Below, in pieces: positions 47,557 to 55,902 of a DNA stretch of 64,000 bases (within the stretch, counting starts at the first letter, position 1; the number at the start of each line of letters is the position of its first letter). A model generated the notes under the pieces. The model was not told the DNA's origin. It ran no database searches and worked only from the letters and a program-made list of their open reading frames with translations. Source of the DNA: Laceyella sediminis (GTDB taxonomy: Bacteria > Bacillota > Bacilli > Thermoactinomycetales > Thermoactinomycetaceae); NCBI RefSeq assembly GCF_003003125.1, contig NZ_PVTZ01000005.1:1-64000 (forward strand), written 5' to 3'. The translations under genes and the position numbers were made by a program.

Positions 47557-47572
47557 CCGTCACCCTTTTTTT
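47530..47572 (+). terminator. Terminator of mnmL-mnmM
   Basis: AAAAAAAGGGTAACGGTC, short loop, GACCGTCACCCTTTTTTT. It includes the mnmM stop. Confidence 0.93.
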
Positions 47573-47618
47573 CCTGCCGGTGCTCACTTCACGCAGGCTT
47601 TTCATGCCACTGAATGCA

Positions 47619-47648
47619 CAAAAAAACATCTCCCATCCGGAAGATGTT
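47619..47648 (-). terminator. Terminator of the yugI-like gene
   Basis: Minus strand: AACATCT, 10-base loop, AGATGTT, then TTTTTG. It follows the yugI-like stop by about 30 bases. Confidence 0.8.
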
Positions 47649-47675
47649 ATGTTCAAATATTGAACTGCCGTCGCG

Positions 47676-48062
47676 TTAACGATTCCGTTTTTGTTTTGCC
47701 GCAAGTGCACTCAAGCGCTCTTCGCTGCTCTTCATCCATTTTTTCATCATGTCCTCGAAATCGCCCGAGTTTTTGTTGCGGCCGCCACCTCGACGGTCCC
47801 CGCCCCTTTTCTCGCGCGGCCGATCATCGCTCAGTGCTTTGATCGACAAGGAGATTTTGCCTGACGGATCAATGGACAACACTTTCGTTTTTACTGTAGC
47901 ACCTACTTGCAATACATCTTCAACTTTTTCTACATACTTTGTCGAAATTTGAGAGATGTGAACTAAACCTGTTTCTCCTGATTCTAATTTAATAAAGGCT
48001 CCGAAAGGTTTAGTGGAAATCACTTCTCCCTGTACGACGGCCCCTTCCTTTAACTCGCTCAT
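47676..48062 (-). CDS. S1 RNA-binding protein, YugI / general stress protein 13
   Basis: 128 residues. One S1 domain at 5-75 (GAVVQGEVISTKPFGAFIKL, shown by its core KPFGAFIKL; GLVHISQIS; GKISLSIK) and a basic, Arg/Gly-rich linker RGGDRRGGGRNK, then a helical tail. Such proteins bind ribosomes or RNA. ATG at 48062 has GGGAG 8 bases upstream. A longer frame from 48305 is not supported. Confidence 0.9.
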   Translation of the reverse strand: MSELKEGAVVQGEVISTKPFGAFIKLESGETGLVHISQISTKYVEKVEDVLQVGATVKTKVLSIDPSGKISLSIKALSDDRPREKRGGDRRGGGRNKNSGDFEDMMKKWMKSSEERLSALAAKQKRNR

Positions 48063-48562
48063 TATAACACTCCCGAAGTGGAATTCATTCTGTACAAAAG
48101 TACCATTTATTTTTTGAAAAGTCAACGGGTATTTATCCCAGCAAAGAATATGACTCGTAGAGTTATCAAGGCTTCGCGTCCTCTCCCCTATCAACAATAT
48201 ATGGAGAAATAGGCGGGAAATATGCCTCCACTCTCGGCCTTCCTTTAGTGTAACCCGTTTTCTCCAGCGCCATGAACCATTGATCGATGTTTGCAAATCA
48301 CTCAATTTTCATAATGAATCCTGCATATTTAATCATTTATACCAACCTCCTTCACGAACGACAATCAATTATGTTATACTTTTTAACGATTGATACACCA
48401 CATATGAACGAAAAATTAATTCGGGGTTTGAATGAGTTTCTTTACAATCGGGTCGTGTTTGCTTTAGCCACCAGTGAAACCTACCATTTCATCCCATTTG
48501 TATGGTTACCAGACACCCCTTTTGTAAGCTCACTCCCCAGAAAAAAAGGTGGATGCTTAAGA
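48063..48562. other. 500-base region between yugI and pckA
   Basis: Divergent regulatory region. Rightward, TTCACG-18-TATACT at about 48352-48381 is a candidate pckA promoter, giving a 5' UTR of about 180 bases. Leftward at about 48180-48290 the frame beginning [20 protein letters not shown] looks protein-like but is closed upstream by a stop; it may be a gene remnant. A longer frame in phase with pckA (from 48287) has poor start signals. Confidence 0.4.
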
Positions 48563-50143
48563 ATGAGTATCGTCATTCCTACAGAGAAACCGGCACTTCA
48601 ACTGTTGCGTAGCCAACAAGTGCACATGAATCTGTCCGTCGCGGAACTGGTTGAACACGCCGTCACCCGCGGAGAAGCCATCTTGACCAAAGAAGGAGCC
48701 TTGCGGGCGACCACGGGTTCATTCACTGGACGTTCCCCCAAAGATAAATACATTGTCAACGAGCCTACCATCACGGATAAGATTGACTGGGGCACGGTCA
48801 ATCAGGCGATGGCGCCGGAACAATTTGCCCACATTCTAAAACGCTTACAATCTTATTTGAAAGAAAAAGAGCTTTTCATCTTTGATGGATTCGCCGGAGC
48901 CGATTCGACCTACCGCCTGCCAATCCGCGTGATCAATGAATATGCATGGCACAACCTGTTTGTGCGCCAATTGTTCATTCGTCCCGAGAAGGAAGAATTG
49001 GCCAACCACCAACCGGAATTCACCGTCGTCTGCGTGCCGCATTTCGAAATCGATCCCGTACAAGACGGCACCCGCTCCAGCACGCTGATCGCCATCAGCT
49101 TCGAGCATAAGATGGTTATCATCGCCGGCACTGAATACGCTGGTGAAATGAAAAAATCGATCTTCAGCGTGATGAACCACTTATTGCCAGAATACGGTGT
49201 TATGCCGATGCACTGCTCCGCCAATGTGGGCGAAGATGGGGATGTCGCCTTGTTCTTCGGTCTGTCCGGCACCGGTAAAACCACGTTATCAGCTGACCCT
49301 GAACGCCGCCTGATCGGTGATGACGAGCATGGCTGGTCCGACCATGGGGTGTTCAACTTCGAGGGTGGATGCTACGCGAAATGCATCGGCTTAACCAAAG
49401 AAAAAGAGCCGCAAATTTGGGAAGCGATCCGGTTTGGCACCGTTTTGGAAAACGTGGTGCTGGATGAGACGCGCCAAGCGGATTTCAAAGACAACAGCCT
49501 GACGGAAAACACCCGGGCCGCCTATCCGATCGATTACATTCCTGGAGCGGTGATTCCTGGAGTGGCCGGGCATCCTAACGTCATCCTCTTTTTGACTGCG
49601 GATGCGTTTGGCGTCTTGCCACCGATCGCCAAATTGACACCAGAACAAGCCATGTATCACTTCCTGGCTGGTTACACCAGTAAGCTCGCCGGTACGGAAC
49701 GCGGCGTCACCGAGCCGGAAGCGACCTTCTCCACTTGCTTCGGTGCTCCATTCTTGCCACGTCCGGCCCATATCTATGCTGACATGCTCGGTAAGAAGAT
49801 CGAGCAACACGGAGTGGACGTCTACTTGGTCAACACCGGTTGGACCGGGGGCCCTTACGGTGTGGGTCAACGCATGAACCTGGCCTATACCCGCGCCATG
49901 GTGCGTGCAGCGATTAATGGTTCGCTCAAACAAGCCGACTTCGAGACCGATCCCATCTTTGGCTTGCATATCCCGACCTCTTGCCCCGATGTGCCTGCTG
50001 AACTTTTAAATCCGCGGCACACTTGGCAAGATCCCGCTGCTTATGACCAAGCGGCGCGCGAGTTGGCCGAACGTTTCCACCAACACTTCGACAAGTTCAC
50101 TGGCGTCAGCGAAGCAATCAAGCAAGCAGGCCCCATCCGCTAA
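48563..50143 (+). CDS. pckA: Phosphoenolpyruvate carboxykinase (ATP)
   Basis: Gluconeogenic enzyme converting oxaloacetate and ATP to PEP and CO2. 526 residues, close to the 527 of B. subtilis. Substrate site [12 protein letters not shown], kinase 1a P-loop [14 protein letters not shown] (about 234-247), 2a motif LIGDDEHGW and [17 protein letters not shown] lies upstream of ATG. Terminated by a strong hairpin. In Bacillus it is repressed by CcpN on glucose; no site was confirmed. Confidence 0.96.
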   Translation: MSIVIPTEKPALQLLRSQQVHMNLSVAELVEHAVTRGEAILTKEGALRATTGSFTGRSPKDKYIVNEPTITDKIDWGTVNQAMAPEQFAHILKRLQSYLKEKELFIFDGFAGADSTYRLPIRVINEYAWHNLFVRQLFIRPEKEELANHQPEFTVVCVPHFEIDPVQDGTRSSTLIAISFEHKMVIIAGTEYAGEMKKSIFSVMNHLLPEYGVMPMHCSANVGEDGDVALFFGLSGTGKTTLSADPERRLIGDDEHGWSDHGVFNFEGGCYAKCIGLTKEKEPQIWEAIRFGTVLENVVLDETRQADFKDNSLTENTRAAYPIDYIPGAVIPGVAGHPNVILFLTADAFGVLPPIAKLTPEQAMYHFLAGYTSKLAGTERGVTEPEATFSTCFGAPFLPRPAHIYADMLGKKIEQHGVDVYLVNTGWTGGPYGVGQRMNLAYTRAMVRAAINGSLKQADFETDPIFGLHIPTSCPDVPAELLNPRHTWQDPAAYDQAARELAERFHQHFDKFTGVSEAIKQAGPIR

Positions 50144-50167
50144 GCCTGACACTTCTATCCTCATCCC

Positions 50168-50199
50168 AAGCCCGGCTCCATGAGCCGGGCTTCTTCTTT
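50168..50199 (+). terminator. Terminator of pckA
   Basis: AAGCCCGGCT-ccatg-AGCCGGGCTT followed by CTTCTTT. Confidence 0.9.
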
Positions 50200-50308
50200 G
50201 CAAGAAGCCATTTCCATGATGTTTCACTTGAAAACGACCAATAATATTGGTATCATCACGAAAGTGAAACCGCACGGAGCAATGACAGCATGAAGGGAAG
50301 CATATGCC

Positions 50309-50938
50309 ATGAACAAACCTGTAGTGATCGGCGTGGCGGGCGGATCGGGTTCCGGCAAAACCACTGTCGCGCGCAAACTGGTGGAGCAATTCGCCGATTC
50401 TGTCGTCTATCTAGAACAAGATTCCTATTACAAAGACCAATCGCATTTAACCTTAGAGGAGCGCCAAAAGACAAACTACGATCATCCGCTCTCCTTTGAC
50501 ACCGACCTGTTGATCGAACAATTGTCGCAACTGCTCCAATACAAATCCATCGACAAGCCGGTCTATGATTACACCGAGCATACGAGAGCACCGGAAACGG
50601 TTAGGCTTGAACCGAAGGACGTCATCATCTTGGAAGGGATTCTCATCTTAGACGATGAGCGTTTGCGTAACATGATGGACATCAAAATCTTCGTCGACAC
50701 GGATGCCGATGTACGCATTTTGCGCCGGATTGAAAGGGATATCAAAGAACGGGGGCGCACGTTCCAATCGGTGATGGATCAATATCTTAACGTGGTTCGT
50801 CCCATGCACTTGCAGTTTATCGAACCCAGCAAACGTTACGCCGACTTAATCATTCCCGAAGGCGGACACAACCAAGTCGCCATCAATCTTTTGATCAACC
50901 ACATCCGTATGTATTTGCACACAGCCAACACCCGTTGA
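50309..50938 (+). CDS. udk: Uridine kinase
   Basis: Phosphorylates uridine and cytidine in pyrimidine salvage. 209 residues. P-loop GGSGSGKTT at 11-19, [15 protein letters not shown] and [23 protein letters not shown] are the family blocks (last shown by its key residues RRIERD). ATG at 50309; AAGGGAAG lies some 17 bases upstream and ATATGCC nearer, so initiation may be weak. Single gene with terminator. Confidence 0.94.
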   Translation: MNKPVVIGVAGGSGSGKTTVARKLVEQFADSVVYLEQDSYYKDQSHLTLEERQKTNYDHPLSFDTDLLIEQLSQLLQYKSIDKPVYDYTEHTRAPETVRLEPKDVIILEGILILDDERLRNMMDIKIFVDTDADVRILRRIERDIKERGRTFQSVMDQYLNVVRPMHLQFIEPSKRYADLIIPEGGHNQVAINLLINHIRMYLHTANTR

Positions 50939-50941
50939 CCG

Positions 50942-50976
50942 GTCTTCCAGGAGCCGATGCCCTGGAAGATTTTTCT
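50942..50976 (+). terminator. Terminator of udk
   Basis: TCTTCCAGG, 9-base loop, CCTGGAAGA, then TTTTTCTTGTT. Confidence 0.9.
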
Positions 50977-51092
50977 TGTTTTCGGCCTCCTGTTTTCAAA
51001 AATTTAAGAATAATGTTCTTGTTTTCAGCAGGGGAATGCAGTAAAATAAGCGATAGTTTATTTTATAATTCTTTCCAAAACAGGAGGAATTT

Positions 51093-51860
51093 ATGGTGAA
51101 TGCCATATATTCAGAAACGATTCAAACCACACGGGAAGATCTTCTTACCCACCCGGTTTATACGATGGTCAATTCGCCCGAACGTATTAAAATCTTCATG
51201 AAACACCATGTTTTTGCCGTTTGGGATTATATGAATGTGCTCAAACGGCTCCAACGACAGCTTACTTCCCTCACCATCCCTTGGATCCCGCGGGCGCACG
51301 CCGAGTATGTCCGCTATATCAACGAGATGGTGCTGACGGAAGAAGCCGACGAGGACGGGCAAGGAGGCTACGCCAGCCACTTTGAAATGTACATACAAGC
51401 CATGGATGAAGCTGGAGCCGACATCACCCCGATTCAGCAGTATGTGGAAATGGTTATCGCAGGATACCATCCGATTGAATCTCTATATTCCAGCGAAATC
51501 CCCCCCACCGTTGCCGACTTCGTCAGACAGAGCCTGGAATTATCGCTGAACGGTAAACCCCATGAAGTCGCCGCTTGGTTTATTTTCGGGCGTGATGATC
51601 TGATCCCCGACATGTTCGCAGCCTTATTGCGTTCTCTGGAACAGCAGGGAATCCACAACCTGTTTACCTCTTATTTGCGACGCCATCTCGCCGTTAACGG
51701 CATGCGCAACGGCCCGCTCGCCGAAAAACTGCTGCAATCCTTGTGCGGCAACGACCCCTTGAAACGCGAACAAGCCTACCGGATTGCGCAATCGGCGTTG
51801 GAAGCGCGCCTCCGCCTATGGGACGGCATCACCGACGAGATCAAGCGCACCGGAGTCTAA
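51093..51860 (+). CDS. DUF3050 haem-oxygenase-like protein
   Basis: 255 residues of the DUF3050 family. HPVYTMVNSPERIKIFMKHHVFAVWDYMN begins the domain (key block MKHHVFAVWDYM), then EADEDGQGGYASHFEMY and HEVAAWFIFGRDDLIPDMF. The His and Glu residues on successive helices match the haem-oxygenase-like diiron oxidase (HDO) superfamily, so it may be a metal-dependent oxidase; no substrate is known to me. RBS ACAGGAGG. TATAAT precedes it at about 51064. Stands alone. Confidence 0.82.
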   Translation: MVNAIYSETIQTTREDLLTHPVYTMVNSPERIKIFMKHHVFAVWDYMNVLKRLQRQLTSLTIPWIPRAHAEYVRYINEMVLTEEADEDGQGGYASHFEMYIQAMDEAGADITPIQQYVEMVIAGYHPIESLYSSEIPPTVADFVRQSLELSLNGKPHEVAAWFIFGRDDLIPDMFAALLRSLEQQGIHNLFTSYLRRHLAVNGMRNGPLAEKLLQSLCGNDPLKREQAYRIAQSALEARLRLWDGITDEIKRTGV

Positions 51861-51867
51861 CTACCGC

Positions 51868-51902
51868 ACAAAAAAGCCCGGGCAGCGAAACTGTGCCGGG
51901 CC
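51868..51902. terminator. Bidirectional GC-rich terminator
   Basis: GCCCGG-gCA pairs with TG-CCGGGC around gcgaaactg. The T-run (six T) is on the minus strand, so it mainly serves the zinc-ribbon gene. Confidence 0.8.
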
Positions 51903-51907
51903 AACAT

Positions 51908-52333
51908 TTATCGGCTTTCTTCTTTTTGTTGTTCCAATTTTTTGAGTTGTGTGGTTAGCACGCTGAGGCGGTGCTTCAATTCTTCGCCCCACTCTTTATC
52001 ATTTAACACTTTGGATACTCTCAAGAGATCGAGTGAATGGTCGATTTGTTCGCGTAGGATCGGCTCCAGATCATCCGTTTCTTGGAAACTGATCCCAGCC
52101 TCTTTCCATTCTGCGATCATTTCCGGAGTGATCGTTTCACGGAGGGTGACCTCTCTCACACGGTCTTCCAGCGCATATTCAATCACCAATTCAAACTCTT
52201 CCTTAACCGCAGGATGCACTTCCATCGAATGACAGACTGGACAAAACATTAACGGAACCTGATGCACCATGATGGACTGCTGCCGATAAGATCCAATTAA
52301 TCCAATCATGGAGGCGCCACAGCAGTAACCCAT
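51908..52333 (-). CDS. Zinc-ribbon protein of unknown function
   Basis: 141 residues. The N-terminus has MGYCCG and FCPVCHSMEVH, a probable zinc ribbon of the YgiT type; the rest is a charged helical domain with a coiled-coil-like end (VLTTQLKKLEQQKEE). Start at 52333 follows GAGGAGGG; the longer frame from 52369 overlaps that site. YgiT-type antitoxin domains have an HTH, which I do not see, so a toxin-antitoxin role is not proposed. Confidence 0.7.
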   Translation of the reverse strand: MGYCCGASMIGLIGSYRQQSIMVHQVPLMFCPVCHSMEVHPAVKEEFELVIEYALEDRVREVTLRETITPEMIAEWKEAGISFQETDDLEPILREQIDHSLDLLRVSKVLNDKEWGEELKHRLSVLTTQLKKLEQQKEESR

Positions 52334-52455
52334 GGGCTTTCCCTCCTCTTCCCACTCATAATCGACCACATGTTTTAGGACATTTGATGGAAAAACAAAG
52401 AAGCTTGTGTATATATTTTACCACAAATCTGAGTAATCCAAACCATAAGACCAAA

Positions 52456-52494
52456 AGAAAAAAACATAGCGAATCTTACTCCGCTATGTTTTTT
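52456..52494. terminator. Bidirectional terminator
   Basis: AAAACATAGCG and CGCTATGTTTT with a 10-base loop and T-runs on both sides. It serves the small gene at 52498-52722 on the minus strand. Confidence 0.9.
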
Positions 52495-52497
52495 CTC

Positions 52498-52722
52498 TCA
52501 CTGGCACCAATCCACATCACAGTCATCAGCATATCGCGGTTGTAATTTTGTTTTATTATCTGCGGCAAAAATTTGCGCGCCATCTATCATGTACCCCTCG
52601 CGCATGCTCATCTCTTTGGTTCGCAAATCCATTTCGCCTACCGGTTGGTGGTTGTGATAAAAGACCAACCGACCATCTTCCAAGCGACCCGTCACTTTGT
52701 CGCTGATATCAGCCCATCCCAT
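52498..52722 (-). CDS. Small hypothetical protein
   Basis: 74 residues from ATG 52722, or 77 from ATG 52731. Beta-rich sequence (GRLEDGRLVFYHNHQPVGEMDL) ending in an acidic Cys-containing tail (DDCDVDWCQ). AGGAGGGGG is the ribosome binding site; it lies within the gcvH terminator stem, so translation from read-through RNA would be blocked. Not recognised. Confidence 0.62.
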   Translation of the reverse strand: MGWADISDKVTGRLEDGRLVFYHNHQPVGEMDLRTKEMSMREGYMIDGAQIFAADNKTKLQPRYADDCDVDWCQ

Positions 52723-52801
52723 AAAAAACATCCCCCTCCTTGCACCTTTTGGTTGTCCATAGTCTGTCTCGCACCGAAAGGCGATATGCAAGGAGGGGGA
52801 T
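52723..52801 (-). terminator. gcvH terminator overlapping the next gene's ribosome binding site
   Basis: Minus strand: ATCCCCCTCCTTGCA (52787-52801) pairs perfectly with TGCAAGGAGGGGGAT (52730-52744), loop 42 bases, then GTTTTTTA. The 3' arm is the AGGAGGGGG site and first ATG of the following small gene. Confidence 0.8.
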
Positions 52802-52811
52802 CGGCATCACT

Positions 52812-53192
52812 TTACTCGCTTATCATTTCTTCATACTTTTCTGCTGACAGAAGCTTTTCCAATTCAGCCTCATTGGACATTTCGACAACGATCATCCAGC
52901 CTTCTTCGTACGGCGAATCGTTCACGTTCTCCGGAGAATCGGTCAGCTCTCCATTGACTTCCACGACTTTTCCGCTGACTGGAGCATACAGCTCCGAAAC
53001 GGTTTTCACAGACTCAACACTGCCGAATGGTTCATCGACGACAAGTTCTGTTCCTACTTCTGGCAATTCCACGAATACGATGTCACCCAATTCGGATTGC
53101 GCGAAGTCGGTGATCCCGATACGGGCCAAGTTGCCCTCCGTTTTTACCCATTCATGTTCTTTGGAATAACGTAGCTCTTTTGGCAAGTTCAT
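52812..53192 (-). CDS. gcvH: Glycine cleavage system H protein
   Basis: Lipoyl carrier of the glycine cleavage system, which also passes lipoyl groups to other complexes in Bacillus. 126 residues; lipoyl Lys63 in [22 protein letters not shown] before ATG. No gcvT or gcvP gene is adjacent. It lies 18 bases after the thioredoxin-like gene on the same strand. Confidence 0.96.
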   Translation of the reverse strand: MNLPKELRYSKEHEWVKTEGNLARIGITDFAQSELGDIVFVELPEVGTELVVDEPFGSVESVKTVSELYAPVSGKVVEVNGELTDSPENVNDSPYEEGWMIVVEMSNEAELEKLLSAEKYEEMISE

Positions 53193-53210
53193 GTCGATTC
53201 CCTCCGGATC

Positions 53211-53660
53211 TTAAGCTTCTGTTTCAGCCAGCACCCGTTCCAGCGGGCGTTTCAGCATCGAGAGCGCTTTCTCGCCAGCTGAACGGTGACGCAGCAGGCC
53301 ATTTGCATCGAATAAGTAGAATGCAGGCACAAATTCGTTTTCGAACGCATCCACCACACGATGTTCGTTGTCGATGCCTTGTGGATGTTTCAGTTCGTAT
53401 TTTACTATGGTTTCTTTCACCGCGTCCACATCTGTATCTTTCTCCGAGCGAGGCATATGAATTCCGACCAGTTTCAGATTAGGGATTTCCTCCCTCATTT
53501 TGTTGAGTTCAGGCAAACTTTCTTTGCACATGTGGCAACTGATCGACCAAAAATGAACGAGCACAGGGCTTCCTTTCAACTCTTCCTTCGTCACCTCTTG
53601 ATTGACCCATTCCGTCACACCATTGATTTCAGGCATTTCTGTGCGTAAACGAAGCGCCAT
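53211..53660 (-). CDS. TlpA-like thioredoxin-family protein
   Basis: 149 residues with a thioredoxin fold. Redox motif CHMC (Cys42-Cys45) in HFWSISCHMCKESLPEL; FVPAFYLFDANG is the cis-Pro region (VPAF). No signal peptide, so cytoplasmic. The ATG at 53660 is 9 bases after AGGAGG; Met at 53669 is too close. Lies between a 2-Cys peroxiredoxin and gcvH, and may reduce the former. Confidence 0.88.
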   Translation of the reverse strand: MALRLRTEMPEINGVTEWVNQEVTKEELKGSPVLVHFWSISCHMCKESLPELNKMREEIPNLKLVGIHMPRSEKDTDVDAVKETIVKYELKHPQGIDNEHRVVDAFENEFVPAFYLFDANGLLRHRSAGEKALSMLKRPLERVLAETEA

Positions 53661-53684
53661 GTTCTCCATCCTCCTGTCATATAT

Positions 53685-53720
53685 GGAAAGAAAGGACCTA
53701 ACGCGACTGACGTTAGGCCC
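53685..53720 (-). terminator. Terminator-like hairpin between the peroxiredoxin and TlpA-like genes
   Basis: Minus strand: GGGCCTAACG with CGTTAGGTCC then TTTCTTTCC. The T-run is interrupted, so read-through is likely. Confidence 0.6.
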
Positions 53721-53734
53721 TCTACTCACTTATC

Positions 53735-54274
53735 TTAAAGCGTTTTTTGCCCCGGTTTCCAGTTGGCCGGGCACAAGCCGCCGGTTTGCAGAGCTTGCAG
53801 TACGCGCAGAGTTTCATCCACGTCACGACCGATGTTGTTGTCGTTTACCACTTGGTAACGCAAAATGCCGTCCGGATCGATGATGAACAAACCGCGCAGG
53901 GCAATGCCTTCCTCCTCAATCAGCACGCCGTAGTCACGGCTTACTTTATGAGTGGTGTCAGCAGCCAATGGGAAGTTGATGTCACCCAAACCGTTTTCGC
54001 TGCGAGGCGTGTTGATCCAAGCGCGGTGGGAGAATTTGCTGTCGGTGCTCACACCGAGGATCTCTGCATCGAGATCTTGGAACTCTTCATAACGGTCAGA
54101 CAAAGCTGTAATCTCGGTTGGACAGACAAATGTAAAATCAAGTGGGTAGAAAAACAGAACCAGCCATTTTCCTTTGTAATCGGAAAGAGAAACTTTCTCA
54201 TCCAATGTTTCCAGATTTTTGGTACTCTCCATTTCAAAATCTGGAGCTGGCAATCCTACAAGACGTTGAGCCAC
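53735..54274 (-). CDS. 2-Cys peroxiredoxin (AhpC/Prx1 type)
   Basis: Peroxidase of 179 residues. Peroxidatic Cys51 in [10 protein letters not shown], resolving Cys168 in [11 protein letters not shown] start after GAGGAGG. Upstream lies a sigma-A promoter with a Per box, so induction by peroxide through PerR is expected. No ahpF gene is adjacent; the TlpA-like protein downstream could be its reductant. Confidence 0.94.
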   Translation of the reverse strand: MAQRLVGLPAPDFEMESTKNLETLDEKVSLSDYKGKWLVLFFYPLDFTFVCPTEITALSDRYEEFQDLDAEILGVSTDSKFSHRAWINTPRSENGLGDINFPLAADTTHKVSRDYGVLIEEEGIALRGLFIIDPDGILRYQVVNDNNIGRDVDETLRVLQALQTGGLCPANWKPGQKTL

Positions 54275-54388
54275 TTGAACAACCTCCTCAAGTTATGAAA
54301 CTAGCCATTGCTATTTCATGCCACATTCTTTACCTTGCCCATCATAAAAGGGTCTTAAACAATAGGTGGCAATGCTTGGCACATATTT

Positions 54389-54417
54389 AACATACCATGC
54401 CCTTAGATTATAGTCAA
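54389..54417 (-). promoter_or_regulatory. Promoter of the peroxiredoxin gene
   Basis: Minus strand: TTGACT (54412-54417), 17 bases, TATGTT (54389-54394). Gives a 5' UTR of about 110 bases. Confidence 0.7.
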
Positions 54418-54424
54418 TACTATT

Positions 54425-54439
54425 TTATATTAATTATAA
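54425..54439 (-). promoter_or_regulatory. Per box
   Basis: TTATATTAATTATAA matches the PerR consensus TTATAATNATTATAA at all but one defined position. It lies just upstream of the -35 box of the peroxiredoxin promoter. Confidence 0.72.
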
Positions 54440-54663
54440 AATGAAAACAATTTTCAATTACGCACCTTGGTTTCCCATCTATTTATTTCCTATTCTTACC
54501 GATTTATCCTGCTGCCGCGCGAATCAGCACACACACCACAGAACCACAGACCCTTGCCACTCTATGCTTTCTATGAGGAGAAAGGGCTAAAGAACCAGGC
54601 AAAGGCTACCGCTATGCCATTAACCGACGCTTGCACTAACAACTTGAGCAAGCTCCCTGACTA

Positions 54664-54793
54664 GGGCGTGTCTGGTGAATCAAGTTGGTAGGGAAGAAGC
54701 GGCGGAAAAACCTTTCCTCGAGGAGCGTCGATGCACAAGTGAAGCAAATGAGAAAATGGTTTTGAGCCGATAGCCTATTCATCAGAGACGCTC
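54664..54793. mobile_element. MITE-like element, 130 bp
   Basis: The ends are imperfect inverted repeats: GGGCGTGTCTGGTGAAT on the left and, inverted, GAGCGTCTCTGATGAAT on the right (14 of 17 identical). It is flanked by TA on both sides (54662-54663, 54794-54795). There is no transposase gene. End sequence and TA duplication resemble IS5-family relatives. The rest of 54440-54861 holds nothing I can assign. Confidence 0.65.
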
Positions 54794-54861
54794 TAAGCAA
54801 GAAGTTGGGACGTCTGCCTCCACATATCATCTTAATTTTCTGTCATCCCTTACACGAACAA

Positions 54862-54900
54862 ACCGACCTCCCCCACCTGTGCAGAAGGGAAGGTCGGTGT
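54862..54900 (-). terminator. Terminator of the arsC-like gene
   Basis: Minus strand: ACCGACCTTCCC pairs with GGGGGAGGTCGGT (one mismatch), then TTTGTT. Confidence 0.75.
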
Positions 54901-54909
54901 TCTACCTAT

Positions 54910-55266
54910 TCACACCCACGTCTCTTTAAATTGCTCTTCCTTAAAGCCGACGGTCACTTTCTCCCCATCGGTGACGATCGGGCGCTTGATCAGCATCCCG
55001 TCGGAAGCGAGCAAGTCTAGCTTCTCATCGTCGCTCATCTCTTTCAATTTCTTCGACAAGCCCAACTCGCGGTACTTTTGGCCGCTGGTGTTAAAAAACT
55101 TTTGGATCGGCAATCCACTTTTCTTAACCAGATCTGCCAACTCTTCTTTGGACGGCGGCGTTTCGACGATATGTTTCTCTGTCACCGCCACTCCGTGTTC
55201 CTCAAAAAACTTTTTCGCTTTGCGGCAAGTTCCGCATTTGGGATACCAATACATCACTAACGCCAT
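54910..55266 (-). CDS. ArsC/Spx-family protein
   Basis: 118 residues of the arsenate-reductase-like thioredoxin fold (B. subtilis YusI / YffB type). CXXC at Cys11 and Cys14 in YPKCGTCRKAK; TSGQKYRELGL and IKRPIVTDG are family blocks. It lacks the C-terminal Spx surface known to bind RNA polymerase as far as I can tell, so a reductase-like role is preferred. Start at 55266 follows GAGGAGG. Confidence 0.88.
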   Translation of the reverse strand: MALVMYWYPKCGTCRKAKKFFEEHGVAVTEKHIVETPPSKEELADLVKKSGLPIQKFFNTSGQKYRELGLSKKLKEMSDDEKLDLLASDGMLIKRPIVTDGEKVTVGFKEEQFKETWV

Positions 55267-55314
55267 ACCTGTGTCCTCCTCACATCTCACTTTCGCGCAC
55301 TCCGCAGTTTAACA

Positions 55315-55902
55315 TCACGTTGTGCCCTGATCCTTTTTCTTGTCCGTGTGAAACACCCGCACGCCGCGCTTATATTCCACATCCGCCGTTCCTGCCCGCA
55401 CATTGGCCACCCGAGCCACGGTGAAGAAGAAGTCCGACAACCGGTTCAGATAACGCCGCACTTCGACGTTTGTTTCTTGCTCCCGGCACAAGCTGACAAC
55501 CAACCGCTCTGCCCGGCGCGTCAACACGCGGCACACGTGCAAAGCAGCCGACAGCGGGGAACCCCCAGGCAAAATAAATCGTTCCAGTGGTGGGCATTCC
55601 TGCTCATACCGATCAATCAACGCCTCCAACCGGGTCACCATCTCCGCTGTCACCATATAGCGACGATTTTTACCCGCTTGGGCCAAGTCTCCCCCGGCAT
55701 CAAACAATTCATGCTGAATTTCGGTCAAATCTTGGAGCAAATCAGCATGGATCGCTGGGTCCAACCTGACGATAGCCTCACCGACAAACGCATTTACCTC
55801 ATCCACCGTACCATACGCTTCCACGCGGATATCATCCTTCGACACACGTCCGCCAATGACTCCTGTCTTGCCTTCATCACCCGTCCGGGTATAGATTTTC
55901 AT
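55315..55902 (-). CDS. Cob(I)alamin adenosyltransferase, PduO type
   Basis: Transfers the adenosyl group of ATP to cob(I)alamin, giving adenosylcobalamin. 195 residues; ATP site TRTGDEGKTG at the N-terminus and the V-EAYGTVDEVNAFVG and DLFDAGGDL-like (ELFDAGGDLA) segments; RRAERLVVSL near residue 130. It overlaps btuD by 4 bases and is last in the btuFCD operon, so it uses imported corrinoid. A cobalamin riboswitch controls the unit. Confidence 0.93.
   Translation of the reverse strand: MKIYTRTGDEGKTGVIGGRVSKDDIRVEAYGTVDEVNAFVGEAIVRLDPAIHADLLQDLTEIQHELFDAGGDLAQAGKNRRYMVTAEMVTRLEALIDRYEQECPPLERFILPGGSPLSAALHVCRVLTRRAERLVVSLCREQETNVEVRRYLNRLSDFFFTVARVANVRAGTADVEYKRGVRVFHTDKKKDQGTT

Noticed and set aside
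48287-48562. 92-residue N-terminal extension of PckA
   Set aside because: PckA homologues start at [17 protein letters not shown] supports that start and the extension has no ribosome binding site.
54467-54664. 65-residue rightward frame before the MITE
   Set aside because: It lacks a ribosome binding site and ends at the MITE edge; no family resemblance.
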